Assembly (NCBI RefSeq): GCF_037860835.1
Contig: NZ_JBBEOG010000013.1
Location: 1 to 64,000 of the forward strand
Source of the DNA: Aquipuribacter nitratireducens
GTDB taxonomy: Bacteria; Actinomycetota; Actinomycetes; Actinomycetales; JBBAYJ01
Direction: 5' to 3'
DNA: 64,000 bases
The position numbers and the translations under genes are program-made. This document shows positions 28,312 through 36,563 of this stretch, piece by piece. The notes beneath the pieces were generated by a model. That model saw only the letters and a list, made by a program, of their open reading frames with translations. It did no database searches and was not told where the DNA came from. Numbering within the stretch: position 1 is the stretch's first letter; every line of letters starts with the position of its first letter.

Positions 28312-29742
28312 GTGAGCGACCAGGGCTACCAGCCGAGCAGCTTCGCCTTCGACGGCGCGAGCGCCCCCCGCGTGCCGGGCACGCCGGCGCCGTCCGCGGG
28401 CTACCAGGACGTCGGCGGGCTCCAGCCGCCGGCGGTGCCCCCCGCGGCGACGGCGGCGTGGACGCCGACCGTCATGCCGAGCACGCCCGCCCCGGCCGCG
28501 CCGCAGGGCTACACCGACTACGACTACTCGCAGTACTCCGACTACTCGGACTACTCCGAGGAGACGGGTGGCGGGGTCGACATCGACGGCGGCTTCGACG
28601 AGGTCGCCTCCCGCTTCGGCGGTCCGGACAGCCCCGACGGCGTCGAGGAGTCCGAGGCGCCGGAGACGACCCACCGCGAGTTCGAGCTCAACGAGGTCCT
28701 CATCGAGCTCCTCGAGCGCGGCGGCTCCGACCTCCACCTCACGACGGGCGCCTCGCCGGCGATGCGCGTGTCCGGCGAGCTCGTCCAGCTCGACGACTTC
28801 CCGAAGCTCACCCCGCTCGACACCCAGCGCGTGCTGTACGCCGTGCTCACGCAGAAGCAGCGGGAGAAGTTCGAGGAGAACCTCGAGCTCGACCTCGCGT
28901 ACGCCGTGCCCGGCCACGCCCGCTTCCGCGTCAACATCTACCGGCAGCGCGAGGCGCTCGGCGCCGCGTTCCGCGTGATCCCCTACGAGATCAAGCCGCT
29001 CGAGCAGCTGGGCGTGCCGCCGGTCGTCAACAACTTCGCGGGCCTGCCCCGCGGCATGGTCCTGGTCACCGGTCCCACCGGCTCCGGCAAGTCGACGACG
29101 CTCGCCGCGGTCGTCGACCAGGCGAACCGGACGCGCAAGGACCACATCATGACGGTCGAGGACCCGATCGAGTTCCTCCACTCCCACAAGGGCTGCATCG
29201 TCAACCAGCGCGAGGTGGGGGAGGACACGAAGTCCTTCGCCAACGCGCTCAAGCACGTGCTGCGCCAGGACCCCGACATCATCCTCGTCGGCGAGATGCG
29301 CGACCTCGAGACCATCCACGTCGCCCTCACCGCGGCCGAGACCGGCCACCTCGTCTTCGGCACCCTCCACACCCAGGACGCCGCGCAGACCATCGACCGC
29401 GTCATCGACGTGTTCCCGCCGCACCAGCAGCAGCAGGTGCGCACCCAGCTCGCCGGCGCCATCCAGGGCGTCGTCTGCCAGACGCTGTGCAAGAAGGCGG
29501 ACGGGCGCGGCCGCGTCGTCGCGACCGAGGTCATGGTGGCGACGCCCGCCATCCGCAACCTCATTCGCGAGGGCAAGACGCACCAGATCTACTCGGCCAT
29601 GCAGGCCGGGGCCCAGCACGGCATGCACACCCTCGACCAGCACCTGGCCGAGCTCGTGCGGACCGGGCAGATCACGTGGGAGCACGGCCTCGAGAAGTGC
29701 CACCACGTCGAGGACTACCAGCGCCTGACCGGGCGCGCCTGA
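28312..29742 (+). CDS. pilT: Type IV pilus retraction ATPase PilT
   Basis: 476 aa, about 120 longer than typical PilT. Residues 1-122 are a Pro/Ala-rich, then Tyr/Asp/Ser-rich leader (YTDYDYSQYSDYSDYSEE at about 66-83) with no family match. The PilT core follows: GGSDLHLTTGASPAMR, Walker A GPTGSGKS at 254-261, TVEDPIEFLH, LVGEMRDLET, and the retraction-specific AIRNLIREGKTHQI. The GTG at 28312 has AGGGG 6 nt upstream. The presence of PilT predicts retractile pili and twitching. Confidence 0.93.
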   Translation: MSDQGYQPSSFAFDGASAPRVPGTPAPSAGYQDVGGLQPPAVPPAATAAWTPTVMPSTPAPAAPQGYTDYDYSQYSDYSDYSEETGGGVDIDGGFDEVASRFGGPDSPDGVEESEAPETTHREFELNEVLIELLERGGSDLHLTTGASPAMRVSGELVQLDDFPKLTPLDTQRVLYAVLTQKQREKFEENLELDLAYAVPGHARFRVNIYRQREALGAAFRVIPYEIKPLEQLGVPPVVNNFAGLPRGMVLVTGPTGSGKSTTLAAVVDQANRTRKDHIMTVEDPIEFLHSHKGCIVNQREVGEDTKSFANALKHVLRQDPDIILVGEMRDLETIHVALTAAETGHLVFGTLHTQDAAQTIDRVIDVFPPHQQQQVRTQLAGAIQGVVCQTLCKKADGRGRVVATEVMVATPAIRNLIREGKTHQIYSAMQAGAQHGMHTLDQHLAELVRTGQITWEHGLEKCHHVEDYQRLTGRA

Positions 29743-29770
29743 GACCGGGTTCGGGACGAGGAGAGCGGCG

Positions 29771-30994
29771 ATGGCTGCAGCGACGAAGACGTACGAGTAC
29801 TCGGTCCGCGACCGGGCCGGCAAGCTGACCTCGGGCAAGCTCGAGGCGGCCAACGAGGCGGTGCTCGTCAGCAAGCTCAAGCAGATGGGCTACGCGCCGG
29901 TCAGCGTGCGGGAGGCCGGCGGCGGCATGAACCGCGAGATCACGCTGCCGTTCGGCAACAGCGTGAAGCTCAAGGACCTGGCCGTGATGAACCGACAGTT
30001 CGCCACGATGATCAACTCGGGTCTGTCGCTGTTGCGGGCGCTCACCATCCTCGCGGAGCAGACGGAGAACAAGACGCTGGCCAAGACGCTCTCGGAGGTC
30101 CGCGCCGACGTCGAGACCGGGCAGTCGCTCTCCACGGCTCTCGCCAAGCATGTCAAGGTCTTCCCGCCGCTCATGGTCAACATGTGCCGGGCCGGAGAGG
30201 TTGGTGGCTTCCTCGACGCCGTGCTGCTCCAGATCGCGGAGAACTACGAGGCCGAGGTCAAGCTCCGCAACAAGGTCAAGTCCGCGATGACCTACCCGGT
30301 CGTGGTGTTCGTCATCGCCATCCTCGCCGTGGTCGGGATGCTCCTCTTCATCGTCCCGGTCTTCGTCACGATGTTCGACGGACTCGGGGGAGAGCTGCCC
30401 GCACCGACGAAGGTGCTCGTGTTCCTCGCGGCGGCGATGAAGATCGTCGCACCGGTGGGCGCCGTCGCCATCGTCGTCGGGACAGTTGTGTGGCAGCGCA
30501 TCAAGCACCAGGAGCGGGTCCGCCTCGTCGTGGACCCCCTCATCCTCAAGATCCCGATCTTCGGTGGGCTCGCGCAGAAGATCGCGATCTCGCGCTTCAG
30601 CCGCAACCTCGGAACGATGATCAGCTCGGGTGTCCCGATCCTGCAGGCACTCGACATCGTCGCCGACACGACGGGCAACATCGTGCTCACGAAGGCGGTG
30701 CGCGAGGTCCAGGTCAGTGTGCGCCAGGGCGAGAGTCTCGCGGGACCCCTCGCGAACCACCCCGTGTTCCCCCCGATGGTCGTCCAGATGCTCGCCGTCG
30801 GCGAGGACACCGGGGCCATGGACCAGATGCTCCACAAGATCAGCGAGTTCTACGACCAGGAGGTCGAGGCGACGACGGAGGCGCTCACCAGCCTCATCGA
30901 GCCGCTGATGATCGCTGTTCTCGGGTCGATCATCGGGGCAATGATCGTGGCGCTGTACATGCCGATCTTCTCGGTCTTCGACCTCATCGAGTAG
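29771..30994 (+). CDS. pilC: Type IV pilus inner-membrane platform protein PilC
   Basis: 407 aa. Two repeated GspF domains of about 125 residues (QFATMINSGLSLLRALTILA and NLGTMISSGVPILQALDIVA mark equivalent positions). Three membrane spans: YPVVVFVIAILAVVGMLLFI at about 177-196, VAPVGAVAIVVGTVV, and the C-terminal IEPLMIAVLGSIIGAMIVAL. It couples the PilB/PilT motors to pilin polymerisation. ATG with GAGGAGAG at 29758-29765. Confidence 0.95.
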   Translation: MAAATKTYEYSVRDRAGKLTSGKLEAANEAVLVSKLKQMGYAPVSVREAGGGMNREITLPFGNSVKLKDLAVMNRQFATMINSGLSLLRALTILAEQTENKTLAKTLSEVRADVETGQSLSTALAKHVKVFPPLMVNMCRAGEVGGFLDAVLLQIAENYEAEVKLRNKVKSAMTYPVVVFVIAILAVVGMLLFIVPVFVTMFDGLGGELPAPTKVLVFLAAAMKIVAPVGAVAIVVGTVVWQRIKHQERVRLVVDPLILKIPIFGGLAQKIAISRFSRNLGTMISSGVPILQALDIVADTTGNIVLTKAVREVQVSVRQGESLAGPLANHPVFPPMVVQMLAVGEDTGAMDQMLHKISEFYDQEVEATTEALTSLIEPLMIAVLGSIIGAMIVALYMPIFSVFDLIE

Positions 30995-31013
30995 GAACGT
31001 CCTCCTGCCCACG

Positions 31014-31045
31014 ACGCCCGTCCGGTTCGACGACCGGGCGGGCGT
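31014..31045 (+). terminator. Hairpin after pilC
   Basis: acgcccgtccggt (31014-31026) pairs with accgggcgggcgt (31033-31045), 13 bp with one G-U pair and a 6-nt loop. It separates the motor genes from the pilin genes, so the pilins probably have their own promoter in 31046-31226; no convincing -35/-10 pair was seen there. Confidence 0.55.
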
Positions 31046-31210
31046 CGCCGTCCCAGTGGGCCGTTCGGGCGGCCCTGGTCGGAGGGCATCAAGGGACGCC
31101 CAGTTCTCACCGAACTCTTAGGTGTCCGGCCGACCAACCCGCGCCAGTGCGGGATGGACCGGTCAGCCCGACCGGCTCGCCCGAGCCCGGTCCGCACATC
31201 GCCAGCATCC

Positions 31211-31693
31211 GAAGGGACAGAGCAGAATGCTCGCTCGCATCCGCAAGTCGATGGAGGAGAAGGACCAGGGCTTCACCCTGATCGAGCTCCTCGTCGTGAT
31301 GATCATCATCGGCATCCTCGCCGCGATCGCCATCCCGGTCTTCCTCAACCAGCGTCAGCGCGCGGTCGACTCCTCCATGAAGGCCGACGCTCGCACCGTC
31401 GCCAACGAGCTGGAAACGATCTTCGTCGACGCGCAGCGCTACGTCGCTGTCGGCACGGCCGCCAACCCCCTCACCCTCACCGACGGTGGTACGCCGGCCC
31501 GTACCACCAACGTCCAGCTCTCGACCGGCAACGTGGCGAACGTCGCCGTCAACGGCACCGGTGCCGCGTTCTGCGTCACCGTGACCCGTGCGACGGGTGC
31601 GCAGCCCGGCTCGCAGGCCGGCTGGGTCTACGTCAGCAGTGCGGGTGGCCTGCAGGCCGCCGGCACGACCGCCTGCCCCGCCGCCTACTGACC
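31211..31693 (+). repeat. pilA duplication, copy 1
   Basis: Direct repeat of 31869-32351 with offset 658. Identity starts at gaagggacagagcag before the ATG and is perfect from 31211 to 31639 (429 bp). Seven mismatches fall within 31640-31658, after which the 3' end is again identical to just past the stop codon. Flanks on both sides are unrelated. Confidence 0.9.
31227..31691 (+). CDS. pilA: Major type IV pilin PilA, copy 1
   Basis: 154 aa prepilin. A short basic leader of 14 residues ends MEEKDQG; the type III signal is G^FTLIELLVVMIIIGILAA with cleavage after Gly and the conserved Glu5. The hydrophobic helix runs to about residue 38, then VFLNQRQRAVDSSMKADART begins the globular head. The head has two Cys (AFCVTV and TTACPAAY), a probable C-terminal disulfide loop. 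RBS GAAGGGAC. It differs from copy 2 by a single residue (Ala here, Arg there, in SSxGGLQ). Confidence 0.95.
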   Translation: MLARIRKSMEEKDQGFTLIELLVVMIIIGILAAIAIPVFLNQRQRAVDSSMKADARTVANELETIFVDAQRYVAVGTAANPLTLTDGGTPARTTNVQLSTGNVANVAVNGTGAAFCVTVTRATGAQPGSQAGWVYVSSAGGLQAAGTTACPAAY

Positions 31694-31701
31694 CGCGGCG
31701 A

Positions 31702-31734
31702 CAGGGCCCCTGCCGATGTGCGGCAGGGGCCCTG
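31702..31734 (+). terminator. Terminator after pilA copy 1
   Basis: cagggcccctgcc (31702-31714) pairs perfectly with ggcaggggccctg (31722-31734) around a 7-nt loop. Located 10 nt after the stop. Copy 2 would then need its own promoter or read-through. Confidence 0.75.
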
Positions 31735-31796
31735 AGTCGTTCTGGGCTGGCGCTAGGCCTTCAGGGTGAGCGTCGCGAGGGCGCGTACAGGTCCTG

Positions 31797-31823
31797 GTCA
31801 CGATGTCGACAACTGTGACGTCA
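31797..31823. promoter_or_regulatory. Palindromic region upstream of pilA copy 2
   Basis: GTCAC (31797-31801) and GTGAC (31815-31819) form an inverted repeat with a 13-nt spacer, and an 8-bp palindrome TGACGTCA lies at 31816-31823. They sit 62 nt before the copy 2 ATG and have no counterpart upstream of copy 1. Possible operator; the factor is unknown. Confidence 0.3.
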
Positions 31824-31868
31824 TCCACAGAGCGGCGTGTGTCGCTCGACCACCCGCAGTCCTACCCG

Positions 31869-32351
31869 GAAGGGACAGAGCAGAATGCTCGCTCGCATCC
31901 GCAAGTCGATGGAGGAGAAGGACCAGGGCTTCACCCTGATCGAGCTCCTCGTCGTGATGATCATCATCGGCATCCTCGCCGCGATCGCCATCCCGGTCTT
32001 CCTCAACCAGCGTCAGCGCGCGGTCGACTCCTCCATGAAGGCCGACGCTCGCACCGTCGCCAACGAGCTGGAAACGATCTTCGTCGACGCGCAGCGCTAC
32101 GTCGCTGTCGGCACGGCCGCCAACCCCCTCACCCTCACCGACGGTGGTACGCCGGCCCGTACCACCAACGTCCAGCTCTCGACCGGCAACGTGGCGAACG
32201 TCGCCGTCAACGGCACCGGTGCCGCGTTCTGCGTCACCGTGACCCGTGCGACGGGTGCGCAGCCCGGCTCGCAGGCCGGCTGGGTCTACGTCAGCAGCCG
32301 CGGCGGCCTCCAGGCGGCCGGCACGACCGCCTGCCCCGCCGCCTACTGACC
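31869..32351 (+). repeat. pilA duplication, copy 2
   Basis: Second copy of the repeat at 31211-31693. The divergent patch corresponds to 32298-32316. Confidence 0.9.
31885..32349 (+). CDS. pilA: Major type IV pilin PilA, copy 2
   Basis: 154 aa, identical to copy 1 except Arg for Ala in SSRGGLQAAG near residue 139; four neighbouring codons differ synonymously. Same prepilin signal G^FTLIEL, same Shine-Dalgarno GAAGGGAC inside the repeat. Its upstream region is unrelated to that of copy 1, so the two may be regulated differently. It is followed by a strong terminator, so the minor pilins are probably expressed at a lower level. Confidence 0.95.
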   Translation: MLARIRKSMEEKDQGFTLIELLVVMIIIGILAAIAIPVFLNQRQRAVDSSMKADARTVANELETIFVDAQRYVAVGTAANPLTLTDGGTPARTTNVQLSTGNVANVAVNGTGAAFCVTVTRATGAQPGSQAGWVYVSSRGGLQAAGTTACPAAY

Positions 32352-32381
32352 GAAAGCCGCGACCGCGGCCACTGGTACCTG

Positions 32382-32411
32382 CAGGGCCCGCGCCAACCGG
32401 CGCGGGCCCTG
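32382..32411 (+). terminator. Terminator or attenuator after pilA copy 2
   Basis: cagggcccgcgcc (32382-32394) pairs perfectly with ggcgcgggccctg (32399-32411) around an AACC loop. It stands between the major pilins and the minor pilin genes. Confidence 0.75.
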
Positions 32412-32515
32412 TGTCCGTCTCACCCGACTGCAGCATCCAGACCTGACCCCGGCGAGTCGATGACCACGTCGGAACAGCCGTGGCCCACCGGCCGCGACCG
32501 ACGAAGGGACCGACA

Positions 32516-34315
32516 GTGCGAGACCTGCTCGCCCGGGCGCAACGCGTCCGCCTGACACGTGACGGCGGCTTCACGCTCGTCGAGCTCATGGTGTCGATGG
32601 TCGTGATCGCCATCGTCGTGACCGCCCTGCTCACGCTCTACGTCGCGACGCTCACCTCGACCGTCGGCGCCAAGCAGCGCCAGTCGGCCTCGGCCATCGC
32701 CACACAGCAGCTCGAGCGCCTGCGGGCACTTCCTTACAACACGGTGCGGGCCGGCCTCCGTGCCGACGACCTCTCCGGTGACCCCTACATCTCGACTGGA
32801 CGCCTGAGGATCAACGGGCTCGACGAGAGGATCGTCACGAGCACGACGCAGGCCCAGGCCCCGCTGTACCCCCACCGTCGCACGGTCATTCAGGACGGTC
32901 AGACCTACACCGTGTCCGTGTACGTGACGGAGGGTACGACGACCCTGCCGTCGTACCAGCTGACGAGCGTCGTGGAGTGGACGGTCGCCAACCGTGGGTC
33001 CCGCTCCATCGTGCAGCGGTCGACGACGTACTCCTCGCAGGGGTGCCTCTCCCTGTCGAACCGCCCGTTCTCAGGGCCGTGCCAGGCCGCGTACACCGCG
33101 ACGGCCGGCATCACCAGCGGTCGGATCACGGTGACTAATGCCTCGGACTCGCAGCAGCTCATCCCCGGTACGAACGGCTCGCTCCTCGCCCTCGACCTGC
33201 CCGGCCTGTCCGCGAGCACAGCGATCGAGCAGACCGTCACCCTGTCGGCCGACAGTCGGACGTTCGGCGCATCGAGCCGGACGACGTCCGGGGACCAGTC
33301 GACGGGGGGAGTTGCCGCGGCCGCGTCCGCGGACACCGACCCCTCGAGCCCGACCAACACCTCGAGCAGCGGCACCACCCCGGCGCAGACCTCCTCGACG
33401 CTCAGCATCAGCGGGCTCGCGGGGCAGCTGGTCGCGAGGCCGAGCACGAGCGACAGCGGCACTGCCGCCGCCCAGGTCAGCGGGAACGCCACCGGCTGCG
33501 TGTGGTCCGACGCCGTGCCCGTGACAACCAGCCAGCCGTGCGCCGTCAGCAGCGTGCAGTCCGCGGGCGGAGACAGCACCATCAGGTACGACATCGCGAC
33601 CCCGCTCACGATCCTCGGGGGGACGCAGCCCGCGACCCTCGCCCGGGTCAGCCCCGGGTCGACTGCGTCCCGGGCGGCGAGCGGCCGGCTCATCTCGTCG
33701 ACCAACGGCATCTGTCCCGCCACTGCGGGTAACGGCTGCTCTGCGGCCGCGGCACGTCGCAACCTCGGGACCATCACCCTCGGAGGGTTGCCCGCTCGTA
33801 GCCGGTCCGAGGACACGTTCCCGGCGGGTTTCCCCGTAACGGGCGGGAGCGTGATGGAGCTGACCGGATTCTCCGAGACCGTTCTCGCGGAGTCGGGCGC
33901 CGGGGCGCGCGCGCCGTCCTACACGCGCGCCGGGACCCTCAGCTACTGGAACGGTACGGGCTTCACGTCGGTCAATCTCGCCTCGGTCACAGGGGCGGTG
34001 ACCTACGACCCGCCTCCCGTCTCGGCCAGCTACCGCAACGGGGCCGGCGACCGCATCGATGTCGTCGCCGACGGCTTGCTGCGCATCGGTGCCCTCGACC
34101 AGTCCCAGGTGAACGTCCTGCCGTGCGACAAGACGACGGCCGCGGGCTCGTGCACGTCCCGATCGACCTCGGGGACGGCTCTGTCCGCACAGGTCGAGTA
34201 CGTCGTGACGCAGACCGTCGCCGGGGTGTCGACCGAGCTGTCGCGGTTCGTCGTCATCGCCGACCTCGGCAGCGGCACCGCGACCACCTACTACCGAGGG
34301 GCTCCCGATGCCTGA
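32516..34315 (+). CDS. Large minor pilin (prepilin-type N-terminus)
   Basis: 599 aa, very long for a pilin. The leader ends TRDGG; the signal is G^FTLVELMVSMVVIAIVVTA with Glu5, then ATQQLERLRALPYNTVR as in PilV-type minor pilins. The remaining 500 residues are Ser/Thr-rich, with several Cys and a low-complexity stretch near 255-295 (TDPSSPTNTSSSGTTPAQTS). This head could be an adhesin displayed at the pilus tip (inference). The GTG has ACGAAGGGAC upstream, the same ribosome site as the pilA genes. Overlaps the next gene by 8 nt. Confidence 0.85.
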   Translation: MRDLLARAQRVRLTRDGGFTLVELMVSMVVIAIVVTALLTLYVATLTSTVGAKQRQSASAIATQQLERLRALPYNTVRAGLRADDLSGDPYISTGRLRINGLDERIVTSTTQAQAPLYPHRRTVIQDGQTYTVSVYVTEGTTTLPSYQLTSVVEWTVANRGSRSIVQRSTTYSSQGCLSLSNRPFSGPCQAAYTATAGITSGRITVTNASDSQQLIPGTNGSLLALDLPGLSASTAIEQTVTLSADSRTFGASSRTTSGDQSTGGVAAAASADTDPSSPTNTSSSGTTPAQTSSTLSISGLAGQLVARPSTSDSGTAAAQVSGNATGCVWSDAVPVTTSQPCAVSSVQSAGGDSTIRYDIATPLTILGGTQPATLARVSPGSTASRAASGRLISSTNGICPATAGNGCSAAAARRNLGTITLGGLPARSRSEDTFPAGFPVTGGSVMELTGFSETVLAESGAGARAPSYTRAGTLSYWNGTGFTSVNLASVTGAVTYDPPPVSASYRNGAGDRIDVVADGLLRIGALDQSQVNVLPCDKTTAAGSCTSRSTSGTALSAQVEYVVTQTVAGVSTELSRFVVIADLGSGTATTYYRGAPDA

Positions 34316-34979
34316 GCGACTTCGTCCACGTCGGCTCCGCGGGGACGACGGCTTCACATTGGTCGAGATGATCACCGTGATGATCGTGTTCTCGGTGGTG
34401 CTCGGGCTGGTGTTCCCGGCCGTGGTTCTCGTCCAGCGGAAGGTGTCCGACCTGGACGCGACCGCGAGCTCCGTGGCCGAGGTGCGCATCGCCCTGCAGA
34501 ACATGGACCGGCAGGCCCGGTCCGGGAACGTGCTGTACAGCCCCGCCGCCGAGACCACGACCGGGTGTACGGGGAACGCCGCCCAGAACGCCGGGACGTG
34601 CATGCGGATCTTCACGCAGGCCAATGGACTGCAGAAGTGCGTGCAGTGGCAGGTGATCCCCGACGCGGCCGGGTCGGCGACGTCGACCCTCCGGACCCGC
34701 AGCTGGGAGCAGGACTGGGTGACGTCCCCTGTGGGGGCTGTCTCCGGGTGGCAGGTCGTCGCCCGTGGCCTCGTCACCCCCGGCTCCGACGGCACGCCCC
34801 GGTACCCGTTCGTCCTCCAGGGCGCGGGAACCCCCTACCAGGCGCGCCTGCTCGACGTACGGCTCGAGGCGACCGACAAGCGGCGACGGGCCCCGACCGT
34901 CCTCACGTCGTCTCTGTCCGGTCGCAACACCAACTACGGCTACGACCCCGGCGTGTGCTCGCCGGTCCCGCCCGCGTGA
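34308..34979 (+). CDS. Minor pilin (PilW-like)
   Basis: 223 aa. Short basic leader ending RGDDG, signal G^FTLVEMITVMIVFSVVLGLV with Glu5, then RIALQNMDRQARSGNVLY, which resembles PilW-type minor pilins. The head has four Cys (CTGN, CMRIF, CVQW, CSPVP), possibly two disulfides. Starts 8 nt inside the preceding gene, indicating coupled translation. Confidence 0.85.
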   Translation: MPERLRPRRLRGDDGFTLVEMITVMIVFSVVLGLVFPAVVLVQRKVSDLDATASSVAEVRIALQNMDRQARSGNVLYSPAAETTTGCTGNAAQNAGTCMRIFTQANGLQKCVQWQVIPDAAGSATSTLRTRSWEQDWVTSPVGAVSGWQVVARGLVTPGSDGTPRYPFVLQGAGTPYQARLLDVRLEATDKRRRAPTVLTSSLSGRNTNYGYDPGVCSPVPPA

Positions 34980-34993
34980 GACCAGGAGTCCCG

Positions 34994-36514
34994 ATGGCCC
35001 GCTTCGTCCAGTCACGCCGCTCCGCCCTGAGCGGCGACGACGGCGTCGCCCTCATCACGGCCGTGGCCGTGGCAGCGCTCGTCGCCGTCCTCGGCATCAC
35101 GCTGCTCACCATCAGCCTCGCGGAGTCGCGCTCGTCCGGCCGTGAGCGCCAGAGGGCCGAGGCGGTGGCGTTCGCCGAGGGCCAGGTCGACATGACGCTC
35201 GCCCGGGTCCAGGCGGCCGCGCCGGCATCGCTCCCGTGCACGTCGACGGCGAGTTCGACGGTATCGCGACCCGACACGCTCACCGCGCAGACCACCGTCC
35301 GCTACTACGACCGCACCCGCCCGGCGGGGACGGAGGACGTCACGTCTCTCGTGTGCTCGGGGTCGGCGCCAGCCGTCACCGAGGCGCTCGTCTCGTCGAC
35401 GACAACGTCGCAGGCGCTCGGCACCGCTCCGGGCGCGAGCCGCAAGGTCGAGACGCTCATCGCGCTGAAGCCCCGCGTCGACGGCCTCGACAAGGCGATC
35501 TTCGGCAACGCCGGCATCGCGCTCGCCAACAACGGCGAGGTCTTCGGCCGGACCGGTGTCCCCGACGCCGACATCTACACCAACGGCGATTTCGCGTGCA
35601 ACAACAACCAGGACTACCACGGCTCCATCTACGCGCAGGGCTCCATCACCATGTCGAGCACGTGCACGGTCGATGTCGACGCGTGGGCGGGTACACGCTT
35701 CACGGCGAACAACACCGGGGTCACGGTCAAGGGCGACGTCCGGGTCGGCAACGGCGGCGCCGCGATGGACGCGCGCGGGGCGACGGTCGCCGGGACGGTG
35801 TCGGTGAGGACGACCATCACGGGGTCGCAGTGGCGCGGTGACAACTGCCCGGCCAAGTGCGTGGAGGGAGCGAACCCGGGGATGCCGCCGGCCATCCCCT
35901 TCCCGCAGATCCCGTGGAACCCCACTGTTCAGGCGGCGTGGGCGGCGGCCCCCCCGGCGGGCGGCGGATTCACCACCGTCGTCGACACCGCCGCGACGCG
36001 TGACTGCACGGTCAGCGGCGACGCCAACGGCCCCGGGCGCTGGATCATGGACAACGCCGCGTCGCTGACATCCCCCACCCTGCTGCGCACCCCGTGCCGG
36101 GTGGTCATCCAGCGAAACAACAACACGCTGGCGCTCGGCAACAACCTGGCCGTGTTCGCCGACGGTGGTGTGGCGCTCGCCAACTCGATCACGATCCGCT
36201 CGACCAGCTCGACCGTTCGCAACCTCTACTTCATCCAGCCGTACAACGCCGTCGCATCCCCGTGCACGACCGATGGCATCGTGCTGGACAACCGCGTCAC
36301 TCTCGAGTCCACGGTCGACCTGCTCCTCTACAGCCCGTGCAACATCCGCAAGGCGAACAACGCCGACCACTTCGGGCAGGTCTACGCCGGCGGCAACGCC
36401 GTCATCGACAACCAGTTCACGATGTACTACAAGCCGCTTCCGGTCTGGGGCATCGCCAACCCGGTCGTCCGTGGGTACGACATCGACATCCTCTACAAGC
36501 GCGAGAACTTCTGA
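34994..36514 (+). CDS. PilX/GspK-like minor pilin with polymer-forming-type head
   Basis: 506 aa. The N-terminus DDG-VALITAVAVAALVAVLGI has the Gly of a prepilin site and the hydrophobic helix but lacks Phe1 and Glu5, as in PilX/GspK proteins that start a pilus at its tip. From about residue 165 there is a beta-helix-like series of short strands (NAGIALANNGEVFG, GSIYAQGSITMSS, NNTGVTVKGDVRVGN, NLAVFADGGVALANSITIRS), reminiscent of bactofilin-type or right-handed helix proteins. Cys are frequent. ATG with ACCAGGAG upstream. Confidence 0.8.
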   Translation: MARFVQSRRSALSGDDGVALITAVAVAALVAVLGITLLTISLAESRSSGRERQRAEAVAFAEGQVDMTLARVQAAAPASLPCTSTASSTVSRPDTLTAQTTVRYYDRTRPAGTEDVTSLVCSGSAPAVTEALVSSTTTSQALGTAPGASRKVETLIALKPRVDGLDKAIFGNAGIALANNGEVFGRTGVPDADIYTNGDFACNNNQDYHGSIYAQGSITMSSTCTVDVDAWAGTRFTANNTGVTVKGDVRVGNGGAAMDARGATVAGTVSVRTTITGSQWRGDNCPAKCVEGANPGMPPAIPFPQIPWNPTVQAAWAAAPPAGGGFTTVVDTAATRDCTVSGDANGPGRWIMDNAASLTSPTLLRTPCRVVIQRNNNTLALGNNLAVFADGGVALANSITIRSTSSTVRNLYFIQPYNAVASPCTTDGIVLDNRVTLESTVDLLLYSPCNIRKANNADHFGQVYAGGNAVIDNQFTMYYKPLPVWGIANPVVRGYDIDILYKRENF

Positions 36515-36563
36515 TCGGCGCAGCCTGCACGGGGCGTCGTCACGGGTGCGGTAGGAACGTCAC

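Noticed and set aside
31211-32351. pilA duplication as an assembly error
   Set aside because: The copies have different flanks and a distinct seven-base patch, so they are two loci; a collapsed or artefactual repeat would not show this.
31798-32634. Minus-strand and alternative-frame open frames over the pilA repeats
   Set aside because: They exist twice only because the DNA is duplicated; the real genes have prepilin signals and ribosome sites.
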